Shown: positions 27,317 to 36,749, counted from the first letter of the stretch. The stretch is 64,000 nucleotides of DNA from Leisingera sp. ANG-M7 (GCF_000813965.1 NZ_JWLI01000008.1:1-64000); one strand, 5' to 3'. Translations and numbers: made by a program. The notes: generated by a model from the letters alone, not told the origin.

Positions 27317-28477
27317 TTACGCAGATTTGCGTTCTGCCATCGCGTCGGCAAAGCGCTCGAACAGGTAGAAGCTGTCCTGCGGGCCGGGGCTGGCTTCGGG
27401 GTGATGCTGCACCGAGAAGACCGGCTTGCCGGCAATGCGGATGCCGCAGTTGGAGCCGTCGAACAGCGAGACATGCGATTCTTCGACGCCCTCCGGCAGG
27501 GTCTGCGCATCGACTGCAAAGCCGTGGTTCATAGAGGTGATCTCCACCTTGCCGGTGGCATGCTCCTTGACCGGATGGTTGGCGCCGTGGTGGCCGTGGT
27601 TCATCTTGACGGTCTTGGCGCCCAGGGCCAGTGCCAGCATCTGGTGGCCGAGGCAGATGCCGAAGACCGGCAGGTCCGCTTTCAGCACGTCCTGGATCAT
27701 CGGCACCGCATATTCGCCGGTGGCAGCCGGGTCGCCCGGGCCGTTGGACAGGAACACACCATCGGGGTTGTGCGCCAGCACTTCCTCTGCTGTTGCAGTG
27801 GCGGGCAGCACCGTCACGTCGCAGCCAGCAGATGCCAGGCAGCGCAGGATGTTGCGCTTGGCGCCATAGTCGACCGCGACAACTTTGTGCTTGGGGGTTT
27901 CCTGGCGGGCATAGCCATCGGGCCAGGCCCAGCGCATTTCATCCCAGCGGTAGCTTTGCGCGCAGGTCACGTCTTTTGCCAGGTCCAGGCCGACGAGGCC
28001 GGACCAGCCGCGTGCCTTGGCGACCAGCGCCTCGACGTCAAAGTTGCCCTCGGGGTCGTGGGCCAGTGCCACATGCGGTGCCCCCTGCTGGCGGATCGCG
28101 CGGGTCAGGCGGCGGGTGTCGATGCCGCCGATGGCGATGCGGCCGGTGCGGGTGAGCCAGTCCTTAAGCTCTTCGGTTGCGCGCCAGTTGGAGGCCAGCG
28201 TCGGATCCCATTTCACCACCATGCCTGCCGCAACCGGATCGCCGGTTTCGTCATCTTCCGGGGTGACGCCGGTGTTGCCGATGTGGGGGAAGGTGAAGGT
28301 GACGATCTGGCCGGCGTAGGAAGGATCAGTCATGATCTCCTGGTAGCCGGTCATCGCGGTGTTGAAGCAGAGCTCGGCCACGGTGTCGCCGGTCGCGCCG
28401 AAACCGGTGCCGTAAAAGACGGTGCCATCAGCGAGCGCCAGGCATGCGGTGGGCTTGGTCGGGGCGGAAGCGGCCAT
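27317..28477 (-). CDS. carA: Carbamoyl-phosphate synthase small subunit
   Basis: Glutaminase subunit that supplies ammonia for carbamoyl phosphate, used in pyrimidine and arginine synthesis. The 386-aa length from ATG 28477 is standard. The N-terminal CPSase_sm domain (LADGTVFYGTGFGATG, FNTAMTGYQEI) is followed by the class I glutaminase with the nucleophile in FGICLGHQ and the His-Glu pair in QHHPEASPGP. Upstream in-frame ATGs at 28492 and 28507 lack a ribosome binding site; GGAG lies 8 nt before 28477. It is divergent from yqeY. Confidence 0.97.
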   Translation of the reverse strand: MAASAPTKPTACLALADGTVFYGTGFGATGDTVAELCFNTAMTGYQEIMTDPSYAGQIVTFTFPHIGNTGVTPEDDETGDPVAAGMVVKWDPTLASNWRATEELKDWLTRTGRIAIGGIDTRRLTRAIRQQGAPHVALAHDPEGNFDVEALVAKARGWSGLVGLDLAKDVTCAQSYRWDEMRWAWPDGYARQETPKHKVVAVDYGAKRNILRCLASAGCDVTVLPATATAEEVLAHNPDGVFLSNGPGDPAATGEYAVPMIQDVLKADLPVFGICLGHQMLALALGAKTVKMNHGHHGANHPVKEHATGKVEITSMNHGFAVDAQTLPEGVEESHVSLFDGSNCGIRIAGKPVFSVQHHPEASPGPQDSFYLFERFADAMAERKSA

Positions 28478-28659
28478 TGCGCGAGTCTCCATGCGGGTAA
28501 AATTCATGGGCTTGTAAGGGGAGCGCCCATGCGGGTCAAGCCTGCAAGAGGCGGGCAGGCTGACGCGGGGTCCGGAATTGAAAGTTTACTGAAAACTTGC
28601 GCAGAAGCGCCGGAATGGATAACCATCGGTGTCCGGCAACCATGGGGATGCTTTTGAAT

Positions 28660-29133
28660 ATGGATACGCGCACTCGGGTCAACCAGGCCCTGAAGCAGGC
28701 GATGAAAGACAAGGCCGCCGCCCGGCTGGCCACGCTGCGGCTGATCAATGCCGCCATCAAGGACCGCGAGATCGCGGCCCGTGCCGATGGCGAGGAAACC
28801 AGCATCGGCGACGGCGAAATCCTTGCCATTCTCGGCAAGATGACCAAGCAGCGCAAGGAAAGCGCCCGCGCCTATGAGGAAGGCGGACGGCTGGACCTGG
28901 CAGAGCGGGAACTGGGCGAGATCAGTGTGATCGAAGAGTTTCTGCCGCAGCAGCTGAGCGACGAGGAAGCTGCCGAGGCAGTGAAGGCCGCGGTGGCTGA
29001 CACCGGCGCCGAATCGATTCGCGACATGGGCAAGGTGATGGCCGCGCTGAAGGCGAAATACACCGGCCAGATGGACTTCGGCAAAGCCGGCCCGATGGTC
29101 AAGGACCAGCTCTGCAGCAAGGGCGATTGCTGA
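28660..29133 (+). CDS. GatB/YqeY domain protein
   Basis: A 157-aa YqeY-type protein related to the C-terminal tRNA-binding domain of GatB. It has the typical RVNQALKQAMKDKAAARLATLRLINAAIKDREI start, the lysine/arginine-rich middle (KMTKQRKESARAYEEGGR), EEFLPQQLSDEE, and the C-terminal MGKVMAALKAKYTGQMD. A role linked to aminoacyl-tRNA handling is suspected but unproven. Several in-frame starts exist (28642, 28648, 28660), and 28660 fits the family start best. Confidence 0.9.
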   Translation: MDTRTRVNQALKQAMKDKAAARLATLRLINAAIKDREIAARADGEETSIGDGEILAILGKMTKQRKESARAYEEGGRLDLAERELGEISVIEEFLPQQLSDEEAAEAVKAAVADTGAESIRDMGKVMAALKAKYTGQMDFGKAGPMVKDQLCSKGDC

Positions 29134-29206
29134 TCCGCTGCTGCCGGCCCAAGACCGCACTGCCGCGCGGTGCCTGCGGCGCGAGTATTTGAAGAATGAT
29201 GAAGAG

Positions 29207-29229
29207 AGGCCCGCAGCGCGGGCCTTTTT
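29207..29229 (+). terminator. Rho-independent terminator after yqeY
   Basis: GGCCCGC (29208-29214), loop AGC, GCGGGCC (29218-29224), followed by TTTTT. It overlaps the stop of the convergent DUF2244 gene. Confidence 0.88.
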
Positions 29230-29720
29230 CATGCCTGCTTCACGGACAGGGCGTCTTTCAGGTCGCCGTAGAGCGCCACCCGTTCCTCCTCTGACAGGAA
29301 GGCGCCGATCTCGACCTCGCGGCCACCGCCCTGCAGGGTGACGTAATGGGGCACCGGGCCGTCATGGTCGTGCATCTCCACACGGGTCCAGTAGCGGTTG
29401 CAGTGCCAGCTTTGGCGGGCCCCGTCCGGGTTGATCCGTTCCAGCCGGGCTTCCTCAGCGGTGAGGGTCAGCACTTCGAGGATCTGGTGGTCGCGGCGGC
29501 TGCGGTCCAGCGCCCATTTCATGCCGAACAGCGCCAGCAGCAGGAAGGGCAGCAGCCCCCACAGCAGGAAGGACCCCAGGAGCGGCACCAGCGGCACGCA
29601 GATCAGAGCGGCAGTGAGGCCAATGAAGCGCACGTAGCCTTTGGGCGGCAGCGACTGGTGCGGCCAGAGGTGGAGTTCGCGCTCGGCGCCGGCCTGCGGG
29701 CGGGTCCAGTTATAGGGCAT
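29229..29720 (-). CDS. DUF2244 family membrane protein
   Basis: A 163-aa protein matching DUF2244: two close hydrophobic segments at about residues 30-50 and 52-70 (FIGLTAALICVPLVPLLGSFLLWGLLPFLLLALFGMKW), then a soluble beta-rich domain with HCNRYWTRVEMH and GREVEIGAFLSEEER. In Rhodobacterales it commonly lies near cytochrome oxidase genes, as here next to ctaD. Function unknown. The ATG at 29720 begins the conserved MPYNW segment; the longer ORF to 29786 is unsupported. Confidence 0.88.
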   Translation of the reverse strand: MPYNWTRPQAGAERELHLWPHQSLPPKGYVRFIGLTAALICVPLVPLLGSFLLWGLLPFLLLALFGMKWALDRSRRDHQILEVLTLTAEEARLERINPDGARQSWHCNRYWTRVEMHDHDGPVPHYVTLQGGGREVEIGAFLSEEERVALYGDLKDALSVKQA

Positions 29721-29816
29721 CGGTTCGGGCCTGCTGGGAAGAAAGGCTCTTTCAAGAATGATGTGCCGGAAAGACGGGATGTCCACTGCGGCTGTTCAGC
29801 CCGTCACGAGGGCATG

Positions 29817-29850
29817 AAAAAGGCCCCGGAGCGTCAGCGCCGGGGCCTTT
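29817..29850 (-). terminator. Rho-independent terminator of ctaD
   Basis: AAAGGCCCCGG (29819-29829) pairs with CCGGGGCCTTT (29840-29850). On the minus strand a T5 tract follows. It sits 25 nt after the ctaD stop. Confidence 0.88.
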
Positions 29851-29874
29851 CTCTATTTCAGGATCCGGACCCGC

Positions 29875-31548
29875 TTAGTGCGAATGCGAGCGGTCCCAGT
29901 CTTCCTGCTTGGGCAGGATTTCGAAGGTGTGTTCCGGCGGCGGAGACGGCAGGGTCCACTCCAGTGTGTCCGCGTATTCGTTCCAGTAGTTATTCTGGGT
30001 GACGCGGGCGCCGCGCAGCAGCGAATAGATCACCACGCCGAAGAACAGCAGGAACGATGCAAAGGACAGGAACGCGCCGTAAGACGAGATCTTGTTCCAG
30101 TAGGCGAACCCTTCCGGATAGTCGATGTAGCGGCGTGGCATGCCCTGACGGCCCAGGAAGTGCTGGGGGAAGAAGGTCAGGTTGGCGCCGATGAAGAACA
30201 TCCAGAAGTGGATCTGGGCGCCCAGCTCGTTGTACTGGCGGCCGGTCATCTTGCCGAAGTAGAAGTAGATGCCCGAGAAGATCGCAAACACCGCACCAAG
30301 CGACATCACATAGTGGAAGTGAGCCACAACGTAGTAGGTGTCGTGGTAGGCGCGGTCGACAGCCGCCTGGCTCAGCACCACGCCGGTCACACCGCCAACG
30401 GTGAACAGGAACAGGAAGCCGAAGGCAAACATCATCGGAGCTTTGAACTCGATCGAACCGCCCCACATGGTGGCGATCCAGGAGAACACTTTCACGCCGG
30501 TCGGAACCGCAATCACCATGGTGGCCAGCATGAAGTAGGCCTGCTGGTTCAGCGACATGCCGACGGTGTACATGTGGTGCGCCCAGACGACAAAGCCCAG
30601 CACGCCGATGGCGATGATCGCCCAAACCATCGGCAGGTAGCCGAACACCGGCTTGCGCGCGAAGGTGGCGATGACGTGGGAGATGATGCCGAAGCCGGGC
30701 AGGATCACGATGTACACTTCCGGGTGGCCGAAGAACCACAGGATGTGCTGGTACAGGATCGGGTCGCCGCCGCCGGCTGCGTCAAAGAAGGTGAAGCCGA
30801 AGTTGCGGTCCATCAGCAGCATGGTGATGGCGCCTGCCAGAACCGGCAGCGACAGCAGGATCAGCCAGGAGGTGACGAAGATCGACCAGGAGAACAGCGG
30901 CACCTTGAAAAGGGTCATGCCCGGTGCGCGCATGTTCAGGAAGGTGGTGATCATGTTGATCGCACCCAGGATCGAGGAGGCGCCCGAGACGTGCACGGCG
31001 AAGATAGCCAGGTCCATCGAGTAGCCGCCCTCGTTCACGGACAGCGGCGGGTACAGAACCCAGCCGACGCCGGAACCCAGCTGGTCATTGCCGCCCGGGG
31101 AGACAACCGAGAGAACCGCCAGCGAGGTGCCTGCGACATACATCCAGAACGACAGGTTGTTCATCCGCGGGAACGCCATGTCCGGCGCGCCGATCTGCAG
31201 CGGCATGAAATAGTTGCCGAAACCGCCGAACAGGGCCGGAATCACCACGAAGAACATCATCAGGATGCCGTGGGCGGTGATCATCACGTTCCAGAGGTGG
31301 CCGTTCGGGGTACATTCCGCAGAGGCGTCTGCGAACATGCGCGCACCCTCCAGGCACATGTACTGAACGCCCGGGTCCATCAGTTCCAGCCGCATGTATA
31401 CGGTGAAGATGACAGAGATGAGACCTGCAATCGCCGAAACGATCAGGTAAAGAATGCCGATATCCTTATGGTTCGTGCTCATGAACCAGCGGGTGAAAAA
31501 GCTCCGCTCGTCCTCGTGGCCGTGACCATGAATGGCTGCATCTGCCAT
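29875..31548 (-). CDS. ctaD: Cytochrome c oxidase subunit I (aa3-type)
   Basis: Catalytic subunit of the terminal oxidase, holding heme a, heme a3 and CuB in the inner membrane. The 557-aa protein has 12 transmembrane segments and the ligand motifs [11 protein letters not shown] (heme a), [11 protein letters not shown] (CuB His and crosslinked Tyr), AHHMYTVG (CuB histidines) and AHFHYVM (both heme ligands). A Cys-containing loop and the C-terminal HSH are seen as in Rhodobacter CoxI. It is monocistronic, with a strong terminator and an FNR-type palindrome upstream. Confidence 0.98.
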   Translation of the reverse strand: MADAAIHGHGHEDERSFFTRWFMSTNHKDIGILYLIVSAIAGLISVIFTVYMRLELMDPGVQYMCLEGARMFADASAECTPNGHLWNVMITAHGILMMFFVVIPALFGGFGNYFMPLQIGAPDMAFPRMNNLSFWMYVAGTSLAVLSVVSPGGNDQLGSGVGWVLYPPLSVNEGGYSMDLAIFAVHVSGASSILGAINMITTFLNMRAPGMTLFKVPLFSWSIFVTSWLILLSLPVLAGAITMLLMDRNFGFTFFDAAGGGDPILYQHILWFFGHPEVYIVILPGFGIISHVIATFARKPVFGYLPMVWAIIAIGVLGFVVWAHHMYTVGMSLNQQAYFMLATMVIAVPTGVKVFSWIATMWGGSIEFKAPMMFAFGFLFLFTVGGVTGVVLSQAAVDRAYHDTYYVVAHFHYVMSLGAVFAIFSGIYFYFGKMTGRQYNELGAQIHFWMFFIGANLTFFPQHFLGRQGMPRRYIDYPEGFAYWNKISSYGAFLSFASFLLFFGVVIYSLLRGARVTQNNYWNEYADTLEWTLPSPPPEHTFEILPKQEDWDRSHSH

Positions 31549-31617
31549 TTAGGTGCCTCCTGCTGCATAACGAAAGGCCACCGGAGACGGACTCCGGGCG
31601 GCCTGGATTCCTTGCGA

Positions 31618-31646
31618 GTTTTAGTGTGGCCTGACGGGGCCTTCAA
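31618..31646 (-). promoter_or_regulatory. Candidate ctaD promoter
   Basis: On the minus strand TTGAAG (31646-31641), a 17-nt spacer and TAAAAC (31623-31618) lie about 70 nt upstream of the ctaD start codon. Confidence 0.45.
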
Positions 31647-31655
31647 TGGCGGAGT

Positions 31656-31669
31656 TTGATCTGGATCAA
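31656..31669. promoter_or_regulatory. FNR/FnrL-type binding box upstream of ctaD
   Basis: TTGAT-CTGG-ATCAA is a perfect match to the FNR consensus TTGAT-N4-ATCAA. It sits between ctaD (minus) and the HIT gene (plus). Its centre is about 50 nt upstream of the inferred ctaD transcription start, pointing to oxygen-dependent control. Confidence 0.75.
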
Positions 31670-31782
31670 GATTTATTGCCGCAGGGGCTTGAATGCCCTG
31701 GGAATTGCCCGGTTCAGAGCGCTTGACCTGGGGGCGGGGGGCGCGCACAACCGGGGTGAGCCAGAACAAGGAGCCCGGACGC

Positions 31783-32202
31783 ATGCCTGCTTATGATCCC
31801 GACAACATTTTTGCCAAGCTCCTGCGCGGGGAGATCCCGTCCACCCGCGTCTATGAGGATGACGAGACCCTGGCCTTTATGGATATCATGCCGCGGGCTG
31901 ACGGGCATCTGCTGGTTATTCCTAAGACGCCTTGCCGCAATATCCTGGATGCGAGCCCGGCACAGTTGGCGGCGGTGATGCAGACGGTGCAGAAACTGTC
32001 GCAGGCTGTGATCACCGCGTTCGGCGCGGACGGGGTCACCGTGCAGCAGTTCAACGAGGCGGCCGGCGGGCAGGAGGTGTTCCACCTGCACATGCATGTT
32101 CTGCCGCGGCACGAGGGCGACCGGCTGCGTCCGCCGGGGACCATGGGTGACATGGAACTGATCCAGGCGCAGGCCGAAAAAATCCGTGCGGCGCTGGCTT
32201 AG
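31783..32202 (+). CDS. HIT family hydrolase
   Basis: A 139-aa histidine triad protein with the motif FHLHMHVLPR (H101, H103, H105), typical of Hint-type nucleotide phosphoramidases that act on AMP-linked substrates. The N-terminus DNIFAKLLRGEIPSTRVYEDDETLAFMDIMPRADGHLLVIPK is characteristic. The ATG at 31783 is preferred over the longer in-frame ORF from 31693. It is divergent from ctaD, with the FNR-type box in the shared upstream region, so shared oxygen control is possible. Confidence 0.95.
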   Translation: MPAYDPDNIFAKLLRGEIPSTRVYEDDETLAFMDIMPRADGHLLVIPKTPCRNILDASPAQLAAVMQTVQKLSQAVITAFGADGVTVQQFNEAAGGQEVFHLHMHVLPRHEGDRLRPPGTMGDMELIQAQAEKIRAALA

Positions 32203-32577
32203 GGCTGATCCTTCCTGCTCGTCAGTATCTTTTGAGCTGTGAATACGCCGCGGCTTTAAGCTGCGGTGTTTCGGCATGCAAATTTATGCATCTGAAATAA
32301 ATGTTGAATTTTAGTTGAATTTGATCATAGCTGTTTCGCAAATTGGTTGTAGGTCAGAGAGGGCGCCCGCGCCCAAGAGTTTGGGACCCCAAGAATTGGG
32401 GTAATTCGGCACTGTATGCCAGCCTGGTTCCAGGCGGCATCAGCCGGGTATTTTCTGTTTGCAGGCAGGCTGCCTGAAACATGCAGGCCAGAAGGCCTGC
32501 ACCATCCCCTGTGCGAGCCGCGTGCTTACCAGGTGCGGTGCTTCTTTGACTTCATTAACTGTATTGGAGGGGCAGGG
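32203..32577 (+). other. Intergenic region (375 nt), AT-rich leader of the hydrolase-like gene
   Basis: A hairpin at 32248-32266 (CCGCGGCT/AGCTGCGG, then TGTTT) may terminate the HIT transcript. Bases 32275-32345 are AT-rich and could hold the promoter of the next gene; no clean -35/-10 pair was seen. An in-frame start at 32416 would extend that gene into this region, but its extra 54 codons show no domain pattern. Confidence 0.6.
32248..32271 (+). terminator. Possible terminator after the HIT gene
   Basis: CCGCGGCT (32248-32255), loop TTA, AGCTGCGG (32259-32266, one G-T pair), then TGTTT. The T-tract is weak. Confidence 0.5.
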
Positions 32578-34248
32578 GTGACTCTCTTGTGCCATGGGCA
32601 GGCCTTGTCGCAAGACCAGGTCGTGGCCGCCATTTATGAAACGATGATCCGGCCGGAGCAATTCGACCGTTTCATGTCCGGTGCGCAGGACGGCCCTGGC
32701 ACACCTGCGGCGGGCAGAATGCCGCAAGGTCGTCGGCCTGTTCTGCAGGCGCATTTTGCCCGGGCGGCTGAGATCCAGGAGCAGCAGTGGCAGCGGGCAG
32801 GGCGGCCGCACCCGGGAGCCTATTCCGGCAGCTGCAGCCGGTTCTGGCTGCTGGCGGAGGCGCGCCCGGATGGCGGTCTTCTGAACGCCTCGCAGCGGGC
32901 GGCACGCCTATTGACCGGCAATGGCCCGCTGCCTTTTGCGCTGGGATTGACGCAGGCGGCGGCTGAGCTGTGGCAAAGCTACCTCGAAGACGTGCGCTGC
33001 GGAGCCTTTTCCTGGCGGGACGTGCTGCTGCTGGCGTCCCGCACCTCCGGCGAGCAGTTCCTGTGCCGTCCAGTGCGCCTGAGCGGTCCAGATGCTTCTG
33101 TTGCAGTCATGGCAGAGCGACTGGACGGGGTGCTGACGGCGGAGGCGGCTGTCCCGGTTGCCGCAGCGCTGGGCCTGCAGGAGGCGGATTTCGCGCCTCT
33201 GAAAGACACGGAGCATAGCCCGGGCGGCAAGGTGGACGGCAGGCTGGAACAGGCTGCGGGCCAGGCCGGTGCGCCCGGCCCGGCAGAGCTGATCCGGTTG
33301 GCGGTTTTTCTGATGAATGAGCACAGCCGGGACCTGGCAGTATCGCGGGGCGAGGTGCTGCCGCCCTCTGGCACCTATGAGGACAGTGCCGGTCAGCGCT
33401 CCCAGTACTTCCGGCTTGGGGCGGAGACCGGCCAGCCGGTGATTTTCGTGCATGGCATGCTGGACGGGATTGCGCCGCTGCAGCGCTTGCAGCCGCAGTT
33501 GCGGAAACTGGGTTTCAGGGTCTATGCGCCGATGCGCCGCGGCTATGGCGGCTCGGTGCCGCTGAAACGCGGAGAGGACCCCGCGGAAGCTTTTGTGCAG
33601 CAGCTGATTGCCCTGATGGCGCATGAAAACCTGCAGCGTCCGGTGCTGCTGTGCCATCGCGGCGGGGCGCTTTACGGTTTTATCGCAGCCAGCCGCCTGG
33701 ACAGCCGGATTGCCGGTTTGGTGGCCGCCGCCTCAAATTGCGCCATCAGTTCGCCGCGGCAGTTTTCAGGCCTCAGCGGCTATGCATGGCTGGTTGCGCT
33801 GGCCGCCACGCGCGCCAACTGGATGCTGCCTGTGCTGATGAAGGGCTGGGCGGCAGCACTGCGCTGGTATGGGCACAAGACGCTGTTGCATATACAGACC
33901 CGCAGCGGCAGCAAGGAGCGGGCGCGGCTGTCGCAGCTGGACTTGTTGCAGCTGCTTCAGCAAAGCCAGGTTCTGTTCCAGAAGCAGGGCGGCGCGGGGT
34001 TCATGGCCGATGTGCAGATGCTGAGGCAGGGGATCCGGACCGGCATGCCGGCCCGGGTGCCGCGTTCCGTGTTCGTGCACGGTGGAGAAGACCACGTGGC
34101 GCCGCTCTCTGCAGTCCGCGAGATGCTGCACGGGTGGCCGGATGCCCGGCTGTGCATCAGCCAGGAAGCGGGGGCGCTGCTGTTTTATAACTTCCCTGAA
34201 CTGGTGCTGACGGCGCTGCAGGATCTCACTTCTGCCTCTGACGGCTAA
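32578..34248 (+). CDS. Alpha/beta-hydrolase-fold protein lacking the catalytic Ser and His
   Basis: A 556-aa protein. Residues 10-35 (QVVAAIYETMIRPEQFDRFM) resemble the start of LuxR-associated sensory regions. Residues 285-545 form an alpha/beta hydrolase domain with the oxyanion-side VIFVHGMLDG. The nucleophile elbow, normally GHSxG, reads CHRGG (R361). The acid is kept (GGEDH, D505), and the usual GH before the last helix reads GA (A533). It is therefore probably non-catalytic. The GTG at 32578 has GGAGG 7 nt upstream; an alternative start is at 32416. Confidence 0.75.
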   Translation: MTLLCHGQALSQDQVVAAIYETMIRPEQFDRFMSGAQDGPGTPAAGRMPQGRRPVLQAHFARAAEIQEQQWQRAGRPHPGAYSGSCSRFWLLAEARPDGGLLNASQRAARLLTGNGPLPFALGLTQAAAELWQSYLEDVRCGAFSWRDVLLLASRTSGEQFLCRPVRLSGPDASVAVMAERLDGVLTAEAAVPVAAALGLQEADFAPLKDTEHSPGGKVDGRLEQAAGQAGAPGPAELIRLAVFLMNEHSRDLAVSRGEVLPPSGTYEDSAGQRSQYFRLGAETGQPVIFVHGMLDGIAPLQRLQPQLRKLGFRVYAPMRRGYGGSVPLKRGEDPAEAFVQQLIALMAHENLQRPVLLCHRGGALYGFIAASRLDSRIAGLVAAASNCAISSPRQFSGLSGYAWLVALAATRANWMLPVLMKGWAAALRWYGHKTLLHIQTRSGSKERARLSQLDLLQLLQQSQVLFQKQGGAGFMADVQMLRQGIRTGMPARVPRSVFVHGGEDHVAPLSAVREMLHGWPDARLCISQEAGALLFYNFPELVLTALQDLTSASDG

Positions 34249-34250
34249 GG

Positions 34251-34901
34251 TCAGCTGCCGAAGACCTGTTTGAAACTGCGCTTCAGGGCGACATCCACGT
34301 CGGCCATGGTCACCGGCAGGCCCAGGTCCACGAGACTGGTCACCCCGTATTCGGTGATCCCGCAGGGCACGATGCCGGTGAAATGCTCCAGGTCCGGCTC
34401 GACGTTGATCGAGATGCCATGGAAGCTGACCCATTTGCGCAGCCGGATGCCAATGGCGGCGATTTTGTCTTCGGCGGTGCCGCCTGAGAGGGTAAGGGGT
34501 TTTTCCGGGCGTTCGACCCAAACGCCAACCCGGCCATCGCGGATATGGCCTTTGATGTTGAATTCATCCAGGGCGGCAATCACCCAGGTTTCCAGCTGCT
34601 GCACAAACCGGCGCACGTCATGCCCGCGCGCGCCGACATTCAGCATCACATAGACGACCCGCTGGCCCGGCCCGTGATAGGTATACTGGCCGCCGCGCTT
34701 GCTCTCGTAGACAGGGAAACGTTCGGGATCTGTCAGGTCTTCATGCTTGGCCGAGGTGCCGGCCGTGTAAAGCGGGGGGTGTTCAACCAGCCAGATGCAT
34801 TCCTCCGCCGATCCGGCAGCAATTGCCGCGGCGCGCTCTTCCATGAAGGCAACCGCTTGATCATAATCGACTAAACCGTCTGAAGTGATCCACTCAACCA
34901 T
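34251..34901 (-). CDS. lipB: Octanoyl-[acyl-carrier-protein]--protein N-octanoyltransferase
   Basis: Transfers octanoate from ACP to lipoyl domains, the first step of protein lipoylation. The 216-aa protein has the [12 protein letters not shown] motif (residues 69-80), the conserved Lys in [19 protein letters not shown], and the catalytic Cys in [10 protein letters not shown]. The length and motif order are standard. It converges on the hydrolase-like gene with a 2-nt gap and is divergent from the peptidoglycan-binding protein gene. Confidence 0.97.
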   Translation of the reverse strand: MVEWITSDGLVDYDQAVAFMEERAAAIAAGSAEECIWLVEHPPLYTAGTSAKHEDLTDPERFPVYESKRGGQYTYHGPGQRVVYVMLNVGARGHDVRRFVQQLETWVIAALDEFNIKGHIRDGRVGVWVERPEKPLTLSGGTAEDKIAAIGIRLRKWVSFHGISINVEPDLEHFTGIVPCGITEYGVTSLVDLGLPVTMADVDVALKRSFKQVFGS

Positions 34902-34983
34902 GCTTGCTGCAGTCCTTTTACATCCCGCCAGGGGCTTACCGGCGGAATTGGCGGGAAAACCCTAGGTGCTAACGCTGCCTGTG

Positions 34984-35027
34984 GAGTATCCTGATTCCGT
35001 AGCGAGTATCCATAGGGGGCGAGTATC
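34984..35027 (+). repeat. Three direct copies of GAGTATC upstream of a CDS
   Basis: GAGTATC occurs at 34984-34990, 35004-35010 and 35021-35027; the last abuts the ATG at 35028. Spacings are 20 and 17 nt. It could be a regulator or translation-control site, or a local repeat. Confidence 0.6.
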
Positions 35028-36641
35028 ATGTTTTCCAAGCCGCTCAAACCGGCCCTGACAGCCGCATTCCTGGCGACATCCGTAACCGGACCCGCAGCCG
35101 CGGACGAACTGGGGGCCGCCATAGCCGGCGCCGTCATTGGCGGTGTTATTGTCAACGAAGTTCACAAGAATAAGCAGCGCCGCCGCGCTGCCACAACCTA
35201 CAGGCGCGCGCCAACCTATTCCGCAGCGCGTGCCGAAAACCGCGAGACCCAGGTTGCGCTCAATTATTTCGGTTTCAACGCCGGCACACCGGACGGGGTG
35301 CTGGGGCGGAGGTCGCGCGCAGCGATCACCCAGTACCAGGTGCATATGAGCTACCCGGCCACTGGTCATCTGACCCCCTACGAGCGCAATTTCCTGGTCA
35401 GTTCCTATAACCGTGCCCAGGTAGGCGGCCCGCAGGTCATCAAGGCGATGCAGGGCCCGCAAGGGGTGCGCGGCGTACTGCACACTTGGCGGGATGAGGC
35501 CGCTGGCATCCGCGCTCCTGGCAGCACCTATGCCAGCGGCGGCTACGGCGGGCTGCCGCCGGAAGTCAGCCACGCAGTGGATGAGATCGCCGCCAGCTCC
35601 GAGCCGACCGGGGAGCAGCTGCTGCAGCGCACCGGGTTCATGCAGCTTGCCGACCTGAACGGGGACGGGCGCAACGACTATGTGCTGGACACCTCTGTTT
35701 CCGGCAGCTCGTTCTGGTGCGGTGCTTCCAACTGTTCGGTGATGGTCTTTGCCTCGACGCCGCAGGGGTATCAGCGCAATGACTTCCTGGCCCGCGGTGT
35801 GACCCCGGCCAGTTTCGCCTGCCATCAGGGCACGTGCCGGATGACAGATACGGGAGCAGAAGAACCGGTGCAGGCGGCTCAGCAGAACCGGAGCACCGTT
35901 ATGGCCTTTGCCGGGCAGGAAAGCGCAGCCCTGGGCGGCATCACCCTGTTTGATCAGCAGGAGCAGAGCGCCTCGCTCACCAGCTATTGCAGCAAGGTGA
36001 GCCTTCTGACCAGTTCGAACGGCGGGTTCATGACGGCAGACAGCATGAACGACCCGGAGCTGGCGCTGGGCGAGCAGTTCTGCCTGGCCCGCACCTATGC
36101 AATCAATGCCGGCGAAGCCCGGGCTGGCAAGGTCGCAGGCGCGTCGCAGTCGCAGATCGACAGCCAGTGCGATGCTTTTGGTCCCGCCTTGAAACCCTAT
36201 CTGGCCAAGCTGGGCACTGCGGGCAGCGGCGAAGTGATGGGGGACGTGCAGAAGTTCGTTCTGCAATCGGGCATGTCGCTGGATCAGCTGTCCAATACGG
36301 CCGGGATCTGCCTGTTCTCCGGCTACCGGCGTGATGACATGGATGTGGCTCTGGGGTCAGCCTTGATTTTGGCGGGAACCGGCCAGCGCCCCTATGCCGA
36401 ACTGATCGGCCATCACCTGGCGTTGGGCTTTGGCGCGCCGAATGCGGTGAAGAAGGCGCAGGAATGGTACAGCATGGCGGTGATTGCGCTTGAGAGCGGC
36501 GCCGAACCTGTGTTCGCGCCCGGCCAGCCGGGCCGCGCGGAACTGATCAGGGCAGCCTCGACTGAGCTGGCCGGCGGCCGGGTGCAGCCGGTTCAGGCCT
36601 CTGGCGGGGCATCTGCTTTGCCTTCTTTCAACAGTGAGTGA
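35028..36641 (+). CDS. Exported peptidoglycan-binding domain protein
   Basis: A 537-aa protein with a signal peptide (residues 1-25, ends PAAAD), a hydrophobic glycine-rich helix at about 28-44 (AAIAGAVIGGVIVNEV), and a PG_binding_1-like region at about 72-118 (VALNYFGFNAGTPDGVLGRRSRAAITQYQ). The large C-terminal part has paired Cys (FWCGASNCS, FACHQGTCR) and no known domain. It is probably periplasmic or outer-membrane associated and binds cell wall; no catalytic motif is visible. Three GAGTATC repeats precede it, and a terminator follows at 36673. Confidence 0.8.
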   Translation: MFSKPLKPALTAAFLATSVTGPAAADELGAAIAGAVIGGVIVNEVHKNKQRRRAATTYRRAPTYSAARAENRETQVALNYFGFNAGTPDGVLGRRSRAAITQYQVHMSYPATGHLTPYERNFLVSSYNRAQVGGPQVIKAMQGPQGVRGVLHTWRDEAAGIRAPGSTYASGGYGGLPPEVSHAVDEIAASSEPTGEQLLQRTGFMQLADLNGDGRNDYVLDTSVSGSSFWCGASNCSVMVFASTPQGYQRNDFLARGVTPASFACHQGTCRMTDTGAEEPVQAAQQNRSTVMAFAGQESAALGGITLFDQQEQSASLTSYCSKVSLLTSSNGGFMTADSMNDPELALGEQFCLARTYAINAGEARAGKVAGASQSQIDSQCDAFGPALKPYLAKLGTAGSGEVMGDVQKFVLQSGMSLDQLSNTAGICLFSGYRRDDMDVALGSALILAGTGQRPYAELIGHHLALGFGAPNAVKKAQEWYSMAVIALESGAEPVFAPGQPGRAELIRAASTELAGGRVQPVQASGGASALPSFNSE

Positions 36642-36672
36642 GCGACTGATCCCAACTTCGTGAAGAAATGGG

Positions 36673-36700
36673 AAGGCCGGCATTTCTGTCGGCCTTTTCT
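36673..36700 (+). terminator. Rho-independent terminator after the peptidoglycan-binding gene
   Basis: AAGGCCG (36673-36679) pairs with CGGCCTT (36690-36696), followed by a short T-rich tract (TTTTCT). Confidence 0.78.
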
Positions 36701-36749
36701 GTGCCGCCTCACCGGCCCCCGAAATTTTCAAATGTTTGTTTGGTGCAGT

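Noticed and set aside
29878-31659. 593-codon ORF on the plus strand
   Set aside because: Antisense to ctaD; the His/Gln/Asp-rich translation is typical of a shadow of membrane-protein codons.
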